From assembly GCA_024449915.1 (NCBI GenBank), contig JAMZAV010000152.1:124001-188000 (forward strand): a stretch of DNA of 64,000 nt. The letters run 5' to 3'. A model generated the notes under the pieces. The model made no database searches, was not told the DNA's origin, and was given only the letters and a program-made list of their open reading frames with translations. The DNA comes from Sweltsa coloradensis. Taxonomy: Eukaryota; Arthropoda; Insecta; Plecoptera; Chloroperlidae. The first letter of the stretch is position 1. Each line of letters starts with the position of its first letter. Below, piece by piece: positions 1-10,035 of this stretch. Position numbers and translations under genes: made by a program.

Positions 1-281
1 TAATAATTGTTATTATTATTAAAACATTTGCGCTTTGCCCACTAACCTACTTTTCCCCTTCTTAAAGAGTTGGCCCATACCAACCAAAAAAGTTCCTAAA
101 GCAGTGGTGCCATTATAAGGCCCCTAATGAATAAGCGGCCCGATGTCTTCAAAATAATCTCAGATCTTGATTGACAAAATGCTTGCAAACACTTTCTTTT
201 GTTATTTCCCCTTCCTTTGGTTAAAATTTACTTATTGTCAACTTGTTCCCTGATTTATGTTATTCTATTCTGCCATCTCAG

Positions 282-3200
282 GATTGCTGGCACCTCCCGT
301 CCGCAGTGAAGTATAAGCAGGCCGCAGCCCTCGCCGACAGCTATTCGACAGCGTTGATCGGCCTGTCGAGAAGAGGCCACCTAAAGGAGAAGGACAGAAT
401 ACTGGTTCTCGCCACGAGCGGCGGACTCGGGCTGGCAGCGGTCGACGTTGCCGCTAACGTCTACAGAGCTCAGGTCGGGGTTCAATGCCAATTTCACACG
501 TAATGTTCAGGGCACTCAATACTTTGGCTTTACCCTTATCAAACGGAAGCAATATTATTTATTTATTTATTTATAAACAAATAGGTAATGCATGTTTTAA
601 CAGAGAATTGCTGATTGTTTTGTTAGCTAGGTGTTCGAATCTATGGCTTTTACACTTGTTTACCTTAAAGATAATCTTGTGCATTTTTTAATGAAACCAA
701 ACTAGGTAGGCCTACTAAAGGAGATTTTACCATTTGTTTTCAGTCGTGTTACCTCTTAGGCTACATGTTATTAATTGTACGTAGGTAATTATTATCAGCA
801 GATGAAAACATGTTTTGTACCCAGCCCTTCAAGCAATGTTATCGAATTAAATTATCGAATTTTATTTATTATTTTCCAATCAATCTATAAACTCACCTTC
901 AAACCACAACAGGCCCACCTAGTGTTTGAAACAACCTGCACTGCAACTCTATTTTTGCTCCTTACTACAGCAGCTCCATTTTGCAATGGACACCTACACA
1001 AGAAAACACGCGTGTGATGTTTGCGACTGTTGCCTCACAGGTTATAGGCGTGTGCGACACGGCGGACAGAGCGACGCTCATACGAGACAAGGGAGCGTGG
1101 ACGGCTCTTACGTACGAGCCCAAGTTCATGTACAAGACTGTGATGGACATCACGGAGAAGAAAGGCGTCAAGATCGCTTTCGACGGCGTCGGCGGGCCCA
1201 TGTGCGAACACCTTGTGCGATGGTGAGTATCTACGCTGGATAGCAGCACGGTGAATAGTAGGGTTGTGCGAACTTACAAATTTCAAACTCGAACTTTGGA
1301 ACAGTTCGGTTCGGGTTCGATTTCGAAAAATATGTTCGAAGTTCGCAATTATCAAAGTTTGTGCGTTAATTCGAACTTCCCGCTCGACATTGAAATGTCA
1401 CGATTCGCCGCTATGCGCGCACGGCGTGGCCTGCGACCACTTTTACCACCCAACGGGCATGATCAATATTGATTTTGAATTTCTGAAAACGACAACCCAA
1501 ATTTTTTTCAGTGAGAAAAAGTGAGAAATTATTGAGTTAATTTTATTGAAATAACAATTTTTTAATGAAGAGTCTGCTTGCAAAAGTGAAAGTTTGTAGG
1601 TCCTACTTATCTAAAAAGTAAAAACATTGACCCTGGTTTCTGCTTCAGTGTGGCGCACGAAGGCAGCCTCATAGTCGCCGGCTCAGCGGCGCGGAAGACG
1701 CCATCTTTCCTGACGAGTGCTTTGCTTCCCAACTCCATCTGTCTGATGGGCGTGTCCCTGAGAAACTACCGGCTGGTCGTACCCAATATCTATAGGTAAG
1801 TTGTAGTGGTTGACAAAAATGACAAACAATAATAATTGATAATATAAACCAGGGTTGCCACTTTCAAGGATTTTATCCTTTTCTCAGGATTTTTAGAGTG
1901 TCTCAAGGATAACAGGATTTTGGGCTAAATCTTAGGATTTTCTACTGTCTTTAAAAAATACATTAAATTAATACATTTTTTAAAATTCAGCTAAAAAAAG
2001 CAATGTAGACAGTAAAAGAACATCAGGTACTAGTAAAAATAAACATAGGTGACTGCATAACATTTCCCGCAAGTGGTAGTAATGGTGAGTCAAAGTAAAA
2101 CGTTAAAATATATTCGAAGAAAATTCCGATTCTTATGCGTTTCTGCACGTAATGTTGACTAGATTCTCGAAAATCAGGCTGGCATTACATATTTTGACAT
2201 GAAACCTGAAAATTTGTAACATTTCTTTGTGGTTATAATATGCTATGCTGGATAACTGTTTTCAAGGATTTCTCAGGATTTTTTTAGTTCCTTTCAAGGA
2301 TAAAAAAATTGATTTGGTGGCAACCCTGATATAAACCGTAATTAACCAAACACGCTGATGATGAGACGCACTGGCTGTAGAATGAAGGGGGGTGTTGACC
2401 AGCATCGGGGGTATTAAAAGGTCGGCGTCGGATCGCGTCCACGCAGCTAGGGCAACACTTCACCTCAAATACAGATCCAAAACGTCCACACGCGGTGACA
2501 GAAAATCAACTCCCTTCTATGCACACGTTCACTTGTCCACTATGCTCAAACTTTGTCTCAACGACCAGACGCACATCCGCTCTCAGCGATAGCCCAAATC
2601 TTTCTCCATGCTCCACCTGACACCTGCTGTACACTTGACTTCCGAGTTCATTCCAAGCCCTCTTGGACCATTGGTGGGATTCAAAATTCACAAACCGACC
2701 AACCAATGGCAATTAGCAGAAAAAAATACAAATTACACAAATGCGTTAAACTTGGAAGGTATTTGGGTTCCCAGGAGGACGCCTCCTCCCAAGTTTACCA
2801 AACCTACTAAATTCTAGAAATACGATACTGTTGCCGCCAAAGTGTCCACTCACCCTGCTTGCCTGCAACCGTCTCCAAAGTCATTAACTTAAGAATCTAT
2901 GTGAGGGGCGCAAAGCGGGCCCTCACACCATTAGTGGAGGTGCCAGTTAGTTAGGACTTTAAAAGATTTTGCACACGAAAGTTAGTCGCACCTGTCAATT
3001 TTCAATAGACGATTTCGTAAACCATTAGCGCACTCTGTCGCATGCATTGTATGCTGGGAATCGTGTTGCTTCCAGCCACCTATTTTTTATAAAAACCTCT
3101 GAACACAAGGCTGTGTTTTCTTCGATGTAAACAATGATTGCCGGCTTTTGTTAAAAATTTAAGATTTAGCTGGCTGTACTTGCAACACACTACCCAGAAT

Positions 3201-3473
3201 TCCTTGCGGAGTTCGGGCATGCGCAGACTTTACAAAATCGTCTATTCTATGTGAAACCTACAATCGAGAAAATACGGTACGGTACATACCTAACTAGTGC
3301 CAAACTCTTTTACTTTCAGACAAATCGTACAAGACGCCATTGACATGTGCGAGCAAAGACTGATCGCGCCGCAGATCGCCAAAGAGTTTAGTTTGGAGGA
3401 TATAAACAACGCCTTCAAATACATTACGGATAAACAGTCGACTGCAAGTGTGGTGATTAAAGTTTTAGACTGA
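282..3473 (+). CDS. Quinone oxidoreductase-like protein (MDR superfamily), last four exons
   Basis: Exons are read at 282-473, 1041-1222, 1649-1795 and 3320-3473 (TGA stop). All junctions are GT..AG with matching phases (0, 2, 2), and the four sum to 675 nt, giving 224 residues. The first exon carries the NAD(P)H-binding turn ATSGGLGLAAVDVA, the glycine-rich motif of quinone oxidoreductases and related medium-chain dehydrogenases. The second has KIAFDGVGGPMCEHLVRW, matching the family's 'aiDmVGG' strand. The third (HEGSLIVAGSAA) and fourth (ending STASVVIKVLD) match the 'G+ivvlGfa' and 'tGKvvl' ends. The closest match from memory is quinone oxidoreductase-like protein 2; members reduce quinones or enones with NADPH. 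The N-terminal GroES-like half must lie left of the window. No zinc-ligand cysteine pattern is seen in this half. No frame break is seen. Family call is firm; exact orthology and substrate are inferred. Confidence 0.88.
1850..2328. mobile_element. Non-autonomous hAT MITE with exact 8-bp target duplication
   Basis: A 479-bp insertion in the third intron of the oxidoreductase gene is bounded by perfect 12-bp terminal inverted repeats (CAGGGTTGCCAC and GTGGCAACCCTG). The 8-bp sequence ATATAAAC is duplicated on both sides (1842-1849 and 2329-2336). The CAGGG terminus and 8-bp duplication are typical of the hAT superfamily. Inside are subterminal 'TTTCAAGGAT' and 'CTCAGGATTTT' repeats and no transposase frame. 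Confidence 0.85.
3004..3246. mobile_element. Small MITE with 18-bp inverted termini
   Basis: The left end AATAGACGATTTCGTAAA is repeated inverted at 3229-3246 with one mismatch. The 243-bp interior has no reading frame. It lies in the same intron, ending about 70 bp before the last oxidoreductase exon. No clear target duplication was found, so the superfamily is unassigned. Confidence 0.65.
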
Positions 3474-3834
3474 TAATGTTAGTAAACGTGTAATGAGTCA
3501 TTGATAATTCTTGGGTTTAAGGACAAAGTGTACATTCATAGTAGCATAAACATACAAGTATGTACAAATTGAGAGACCAATTTGAAAGTGGGGATTCAAA
3601 CGACTGTTGATTGATGCCTACCTGTAACCAACACAATGTTGATAAAATGATTTCATATCAATCAATAATCTTAATTATTAGGGTCAGGGTTGAAATTAAC
3701 GCTCGCCCGCTCGCCTTAGGCTAGTGAAACTTTGCTTTGCGAGTTACTTCTTCCAGAGTTCCCAATTGCCGTTTAAAAATTCATAATATTTTGATCCGAT
3801 AACCTAATGAGTTTCCAGTAAAACAATAAACTAA

Positions 3835-3840
3835 ACCTAG
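3835..3840 (+). promoter_or_regulatory. Candidate polyadenylation signal of the oxidoreductase gene
   Basis: This is a well-placed AATAAA about 360 nt past the stop codon. The surrounding sequence (about 3685-3890, 'GTTGAAATTAACGCTCGCCC' onward) itself looks like an inserted repeat, so the real 3' end could be elsewhere. Confidence 0.25.
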
Positions 3841-4000
3841 CTATTTTGCCACTAGCGACTAGCCCAAAGGGCCAGTGGCAAAAAAAGTTATTTCGACTGC
3901 TGATAATTAATAAATGCAAGTTGGCTAGCATGAGTTTGTGCAATCCAATGATGCCATGGCTCGATCTGATGTCGGGAACTAGGGACTACGACTGTCGTTT

Positions 4001-4376
4001 AAGTGGATGGAATAGTCGCAAAATTAAAACCACGGGAAATTACAGTTTTTTCGTGATATCTCGAGAACGATGCAAAATATCTAAAAACTGATTCTAGACC
4101 GAACTGTGGTTTTGTTAGAACAATATAATGCAAGAAAAAATATTCAATTATATCAATTGGTGCGGTTTGTATTTAAGATATGTATTTAATTAATTAAAAT
4201 TCTAATTAAAAACTTAATTACCATCACATTACAATATTTTTTCTTGCATTATATTGTTCTAACAAAACCAAAATTCGGTCTAGAATCAGTTTTTTGATAT
4301 TTTGCATCGTTCTCGAGATATCACGAAAAAGCTGTAATTTCGTGTGGTTTAAATTTTGCGACTATCCCATCCTCTT
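4001..4376. repeat. Foldback (snapback) element
   Basis: Two arms of about 135 nt face each other around an AT-rich centre of about 100 nt. The left arm begins 'GGATGGAATAGTCGCA' and the right arm ends with its complement 'TGCGACTATCCCATCC'; 'CTCGAGAACGATGCAAAATAT' and its complement recur inside. A diverged fragment of the same family is at about 17600-17650. No coding capacity. Probably a MITE. Confidence 0.8.
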
Positions 4377-5374
4377 AATGCAGCTAATGTTCTTGGTAAC
4401 CATCACTCTTACATTTGTAACACTTGTGTAAGGATGTAATTTGGAAATATTCCTCAAGAAAATTAAATCATTAAGGTTGTAATATTTCCAGACATTCTAG
4501 AATTAATTTTAATTTTCTGGAAATATAATATTTAATCAAATATTCTTGCAAATTAAGTAAAAGGTGGTAACCTTGAAATTGATAACTGTATGTGTGTGGC
4601 ATGGTGATGCCTCAACTAATCCTGAGTGAAACATCCTTACATTGTATTGTGTATCAACATAATATTCTGTTGTAGATTCTTGTGCATAAATACTGTACAG
4701 TAGCTAGCTACGCCTAATTCGTATTCTATTGCCATTGGTATCGGGGCAAATCATTTTGTACATCTCAATTGCTCTCTTTCAGTCTGATGTCATTTTAGTT
4801 TTTCTGTAACTTCAACATATTTCATATCCTCCCCATTTGCATTCAAGAATTAATTGTGAGCATTTATACGATGGAAATGCCATGTACTACCCAATATGAT
4901 TCCCATTCATTCATTATGCAGTTGTTTTTAGAAATTATTACGTTTACAAATGTTTATTATTAGTATAGTGTATTTAACTTGTACTGTATATAATCAATCA
5001 ACTACAATAATTTGGTATTCAGGTGTTGGTATGATTTTGTTTACCCTTGCTGATAAACTGTTCAGTGTTCATACTACTTTAGTCAAGTATGTTACAATTT
5101 CATAAAAATAAAGACTGTTACATTAAAATAGTATTCTGGCCTACAAGCTATTTAATTTTAACAAATCCTATCTCTTTAAACCTATAATAAATGGAGGTGT
5201 AAAAAAAAAATTGGTTGCTAAAACCAAGCTGACCCTGCCAGAAGCAGGAAATGGAGATGGATAATGATGATGATAAATGGAGATGCACAACGATAAAAAT
5301 TATTACTATCAGTATCTTTGAACAAAATGGTGACTGCACTATCAATTGATAATGTCAAACGAACATAATGCATG

Positions 5375-5778
5375 TGGCTCGTTGATCTTGTGGTTAGTGT
5401 ATGTGCTTCCAATACAGAAGGCCCAGGGTTCGATTCCCGCCAAAGTCAGAAGTATTTTAACTTCTGATTTGGACTTTGGTCCATCAGTTCTTGTCTTAAG
5501 AGTTTGTAAACGGTGACTTTGGAGCCGTCCTAGCAACGAAGCACATATTAAATTCATGAGTTGTTCTGAATCAGCCTTGTTGATTCTGGCGTTGATCCGC
5601 GGGTGTTCGAACTGCCCTATTAAAAATATTGATCTTTGGTTGGTTATCGCTCACCCGTCGATTGCGTCGGGGCCTATAGTGTAGGCTTGGTTGCTTTGAT
5701 TTACTGTCCCCCACTAAAAATCAGTTATATAACTGAGTGGGTAGACTCTAACTAAATACAATTTATTTTATTTTATTT
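5375..5778 (+). mobile_element. tRNA-derived SINE, family I, full-length copy
   Basis: The head has a pol III-type A-box region (TGGCTCGTTGATCTTGTGG) and B box (GGGTTCGATTCCCGC). A conserved body follows (GGAGCCGTCCTAGCAACGA), and the 3' tail AATCAGTTATATAACTGA...GTGGGTAGACTCTAA ends in T/A-rich repeats. The anticodon arm of this family reads CTGCTTCCAATGCAG in better copies, resembling tRNA-Gly(TCC) or tRNA-Trp. At least eight other copies or fragments occur in the window. Confidence 0.85.
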
Positions 5779-5835
5779 ACTCTAGCCTTGGTGATGTGGA
5801 AAGGACATAACTGTGCTGGATAGATCCAGTAAGGC

Positions 5836-5916
5836 AGGGGTTGGTAATCTTTATCATCTAAGGGGCCAATTTTATAGAAAAATTGAAAGTGATTGCTAGT
5901 GGGAGCCGCCCATAAG
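5836..5916 (+). mobile_element. Left end of a hAT-like element, truncated
   Basis: 'CAGGGGTTGGTAATCTTT' followed by '...AAGGGGCCAATTTTA' resembles the terminus common to many hAT elements. The matching right end is missing because another MITE begins at 5917. Confidence 0.5.
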
Positions 5917-6082
5917 TACTATATTTACCCGATTGCAAGCCTACCTTTTTTGACACTTTTTGCTGTTAAAAATGGCACCCTGGCTTGGAATCAAAGGCAA
6001 ACTTATGAGTATTTAAATGCTACACTTTTTTGTCAGATGATCTTTTAATCGGGGATTGGCTTGCAATCGAGCAAATACGGTA
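5917..6082. mobile_element. MITE with TACCGTATTTGCTCGATTGC-type ends
   Basis: The left end (TACTATATTTACCCGATTG) and the right end (CAATCGAGCAAATACGGTA) are imperfect inverted repeats about 25 bp long. The interior is non-coding. A relative with AATATAAGCC-type ends is at 7256-7430. Confidence 0.7.
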
Positions 6083-6617
6083 GGGGTAGGCTAATTGAAT
6101 AAATAACATCATATAACACAAGTTTTATTTTTATATGGTACAAATGTACGACATAATGTTTTCAGATTTTATGTTTAGAGAGCTGCTTTTCGCAATGCTA
6201 ATTTTGTGGATGAGTTTTTGATACAATAATTTGAAAATGTGGTCTATGTTGATAGTTTAAACTTTATACCTGATGGCTGTTAATACAATTATTAGGCTAA
6301 TGCTTTAAAACACGTAAACTCACAAACAGGTAGAACCTGCACTATTTATGACTTCTTTCGCAGTTCAGCACAGTATTTTCGGATATTGATTTCATGGGAA
6401 AACTCAAAACTGTTCTACTCTTCAAAAAGTGTCACTCCTGTGTGTGTCTTTATTATTGGAAGTAAACTTCACATATTACACATAGTGGAAAACCACTTGG
6501 CTACATTCTACAATCAATAACACCAAATTTATCAGTTCAATCACTGTTAATACAATACAAACGATTTTTGTCGGGTATTTTGCATTTCTTTGCATCGCTC
6601 AAGTTTGAAAGCTGCAC

Positions 6618-6960
6618 CCCGTCTGGCCCGGTTAGATATGGCCCAGGCATGTCTCGCATAATCGTAAAGGGATTCAGAGAAAAGTCCACCTGTCCAACCC
6701 CAGTAAGGGCGAAGTATCTTACTCCCCGAAACTAGAGCGAGCTTTGGAATAAAATTGTCGTTAGTGACCTTGACTCCCAAAATTGACGACCCCCGGCGAC
6801 AATCAATGCACAACGAAGATAGCAAAGACGATGAGACCGCGACGTGAAAAAGCCACCTTCCTTACCTTACCCCTTTGCTGGTTGACCACATAGGCCTCTA
6901 TCCCCACCCCATCCCGCCCCTTAGCGAGTTGCTTACATTATGAAACTAACGGTTGACGAT
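6618..6960 (+). repeat. Diverged copy of the GC-rich 'GACGACC' repeat family
   Basis: It keeps the order of family landmarks: a CTGGCCCGG start, 'AATCGTAAAGGGATTC', 'CCGAAACTAGAGCGAG', a GAC-rich core, 'GACCGCGACGTGA' and the terminal 'ACTAACGGTTGACG'. Better copies lie at 50.6 kb and 56-63 kb. Function unknown. Confidence 0.65.
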
Positions 6961-7255
6961 TCCGAAATAATGTATTTAATCCAAAAAATGAAGCTGCAAT
7001 TTGATCAGCTAAATTGGATTACTCAGAAAAGTCTTTTAATAAAATAACTAGAGCAGGTAGACCACTCCGAGCCGCAGGTTCCGAACCCAGCAGTAAGGGA
7101 GATAGAATATCAGTAAGTGATGCTGTTAGGTACTTTTAAAATATATAAATAAATGTAATTTATGTATTTTATGTACGTTAAAATAAAAAAAAATATGGGA
7201 AATAGTAGTACCGAGTATCTTTCTTGCTTTTACTACTTTAGGTCAAAGTGATGGT

Positions 7256-7430
7256 TACCGTATTGTGCCGAATATAGGCCGAACCTGAATATAAGCCAAC
7301 CCCCTAACTTTTCTTGTTGAAATATAAAAAGACATATTATGCCTAAGCATGCATATATAAGCTGGTGAGGGACTTTTGAGACTTAAAATAATGAAAAAAG
7401 GGTAGGCTTATATTCAGGACAATAATGGTA
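7256..7430. mobile_element. MITE with TACCGTATTGT...AATATAAGCC ends
   Basis: 'TACCGTATTGTGCCGAATAT' at the left matches, inverted, 'ATATTCAGGACAATAATGGTA' at the right. About 175 bp, non-coding. Confidence 0.7.
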
Positions 7431-7773
7431 GTTAAGTTGATAACGGCACCTTGAAGCATGTGTACTACACTTAACAGGCTGCACATAGCTGTGTGAGGAG
7501 TAGGAAGATGAACCGACCGACAAGACCTTGTGATAAGATAATCGTCACCACACTTTCCTTATTTGCTCTTCCAAGTTTCCTTGATGTGAATTCTGTTTAG
7601 CTGTATTCTGACCGCATATTATCACCAGCACGTCGGAGTTATCTTGGTTTTCCTGGATGTGTCTTATTTCCCCTCTTATCTCTTATCACAAAATACTACA
7701 ATTCACTAAAAAATAAAGATGCAAAACTTTTAGCAAGAGTATACATTGTGTATTGTTTATGGTAAACATGTGT

Positions 7774-8814
7774 TGTAAGAAACCCCCACCCTCGCTGAGG
7801 CTGAGGTCTTCTGCGCACCCCATCTGGTCATCCTAGAATGTGTATAAGAGTGGGGGATGGACCAGAGTGGGGATGCTGGTTAGATAAGGAAGTGTTCTGG
7901 TGGCTCTCGGGCCAGTTGATACTTGGCTTAGATTGGAATAAGACCTAAGGAGCGGGGGAGCTCAGGTGGTCTGTTCCAAGCCTGGCTGTATAATTATATC
8001 TTGTAGTTGTCTAAATAAAACATAATAGTGTACAATACAATATAATCGTCGTGTTTTCACCCTGTCCTACATCTCATATCGTTACAATTGGGGGCTCGTC
8101 CGGGATCTTTTAAAAAACTGTTTATAAAAATTAAATTTCTAGAACCGGAAACGTTGCACTGTGACGAATGAGATTGCGCTGGGGACGGAGTGCACTAAGT
8201 CAAGAAACGCCGACACCAACCATGGACATTCCGGCTCGCGTTATCGCGGATTTATTAGGGGTGCCCGAAGGGGTTAGGCAAGATGTGGAGCTCATCACAG
8301 CGACTCTGAGGGATCGACTGCAGGCGAGACCAGAAAATACACGGACGGGGGTCGAGCGACTCCCAGTGCCCGCTATTAAAGTACTGTTACCAACGTACTC
8401 GGGCCATGGAGATGCCAAGACACCGACCGAATTCCTTGATGAACTCGAAAGATTCCGAATATCTCAGGGATACAGTGAAGAGCAGGTGATACAACGTGCA
8501 GTGCCGATTGCACTAATAGGTCCCGCTTCACATGGTGGAAGTTTTGGGGTACACATTCTAGGATGACCAGATGGGGTGTATGTGTAAGAGTGGGGGATGG
8601 ACCAGAGTGGGGATGCTGGTTAGATAAGGGATAAGGCCAGTGGATACTTGGCTTAGATTGGAATAAGACCTAAGGAGTGGGGGAGCTCAGGTGGTCTGTT
8701 CAAGCCTGGCTGTATAATTATATCTTGTAGTTGTCTAAATAAAACATAATAGTATACAATACAATACAATATAATCGTCGTGTTTCACCCTGTCCTACAT
8801 CTCATATCGTTACA
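7774..8814 (+). mobile_element. Collapsed LTR retrotransposon with tRNA-Pro-type primer site
   Basis: The 5' LTR runs from about 7774 to 8086 and the partial 3' LTR from about 8578 to 8814. They share long near-identical stretches, for example 'AGAGTGGGGGATGGACCAGA' and the ends '...CTCATATCGTTACA'. Directly after the 5' LTR, 8089-8106 reads TGGGGGCTCGTCCGGGAT, an 18-nt primer site complementary to the tRNA-Pro 3' end. A gag-like frame follows, and then the element jumps straight into the second LTR, so pol is entirely missing. Flanks ATGTG/ATGTA suggest a 5-bp target duplication with one mismatch. The 5' LTR has about 16 nt absent from the 3' LTR. A non-autonomous relic, probably Ty3/gypsy type. 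Confidence 0.85.
8168..8566 (+). pseudogene. Truncated gag of the LTR element
   Basis: The open frame lies 62 nt after the primer site; an internal ATG at 8222 (MDIPARVIADLLG) is as plausible a start as 8168. The capsid-like segment reads 'PTYSGHGDAKTPTEFLDELE', the usual 'f-G-d...FL..le' start of retroelement capsids. The frame stops at the deletion junction, and its last roughly 11 residues are read from rearranged LTR sequence. No nucleocapsid zinc knuckle, protease or polymerase remains. Confidence 0.75.
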
Positions 8815-9106
8815 ATGTAATAAGAAAACTAACCGAGGATTTATAGTAAAATTCTCGTCGACTAGTCTAGAGACAACCCAACGGTCGATATTATCCCAAA
8901 AAACATAATGTATAGGCTAACTAAACATTTTTTATGAAAAATAAATTAATATTTTGCTGATTCTTGCTTTGGCAAACAACTTGTTTATGTTTAAATGTAG
9001 AAGACATTTCAAGACATTCGATTGATTGCATGATTTATTAATTCTTGACAAATTGAAAAAATGTTATAAGGCGTGATGTAATGACTTTAAACCGATAGAC
9101 GGGTGC

Positions 9107-9443
9107 ATTGTTTAACTGATTGTTTGATGAATAAATTGATTAACTGTTTAACTGATTGTTTGCTAGATAAATTGATTAATTGTTTAAATGACTGTTTGAT
9201 CGATGAATTGAAGGATTGATTACTTGACCGATTGAACAATGGATAGATGGATTGATTGATTGACTGACTGATTGATGAATTGAATGATTGATTATTTGAC
9301 CGATTAAACAATTGATAGACGGATTGATTGATTGATTGATTGACTGACTGATTGATTGGTTGATTGATGAATTAGATGTTTGATTAAACAATGGATAGAA
9401 AGAGTGACTGATTTGACTGATTGATTGATTGATTGATTGATTC

Positions 9444-9478
<35 letters not shown>
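9107..9478. repeat. Degenerate (ATTG)n microsatellite tract
   Basis: About 370 bp of variants of GATTGATT with interruptions, nearly pure at the right end. It stops about 200 bp upstream of the Nimrod start codon. Open frames across it (SINQSINQ-like) are artefacts of the repeat. Confidence 0.9.
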
Positions 9479-9480
<2 letters not shown>

Positions 9481-9648
9481 CCTCAAGATTGCTTCTCCAG
9501 ATCGTCGCACTCTGGATCCTATGTAACCTCTATGCGTCGTAGAAGACAAGGAAAAACCCATCTCAAGATAATAATACAAGTTCCTCAGTACGTCCCCTCT
9601 CCCCCCTTCACTCCCCTCTCCTACACACCACAAGACATCTCAAGCCAG

Positions 9649-9653
9649 TCAGT
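9649..9653 (+). promoter_or_regulatory. Candidate initiator (TCAGT) for the Nimrod gene
   Basis: TCAGT, the arthropod initiator consensus, lies 33 nt before the proposed ATG. A GGTCA at 9674-9678 resembles a downstream promoter element but is about 4 nt too close for the canonical spacing. Weak evidence without transcript 5' ends. Confidence 0.3.
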
Positions 9654-9685
9654 GCAGACCCAGTGCATCGTCCGGTCACATCGCA

Positions 9686-10002
9686 ATGACGCGAGATGCT
9701 TGGATACCGTTGCTATGGCCACTGTTGCTATCAGCGCACCTGGCCTGTGCACTGACAGGACCCAACACGTGCACTAAGAGAATATCGTAAGTACTTCATT
9801 CGGATACTTTTTTCCATTTTTTATTTTATTTTTATAACAACTTTTTTGTATTTATTTGTATTTACTCTACTACATGTGCAGCTACTGCCATTAATGGCAT
9901 TTTGTAGCTTTCACTACTTCACATACAACCCCTTTCCATGTTCTAATAGGTACCATCTGTTCATAAGAAACATTTATTTCTCATTCTTTCTTTCTTTCTT
10001 TA

Positions 10003-10035
<33 letters not shown>

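Noticed and set aside
9087..9445. Open frames of SINQSINQ type on the minus strand
   Set aside because: They arise from the ATTG tetranucleotide tract, which leaves several frames open; there is no start context, splice support or family motif.
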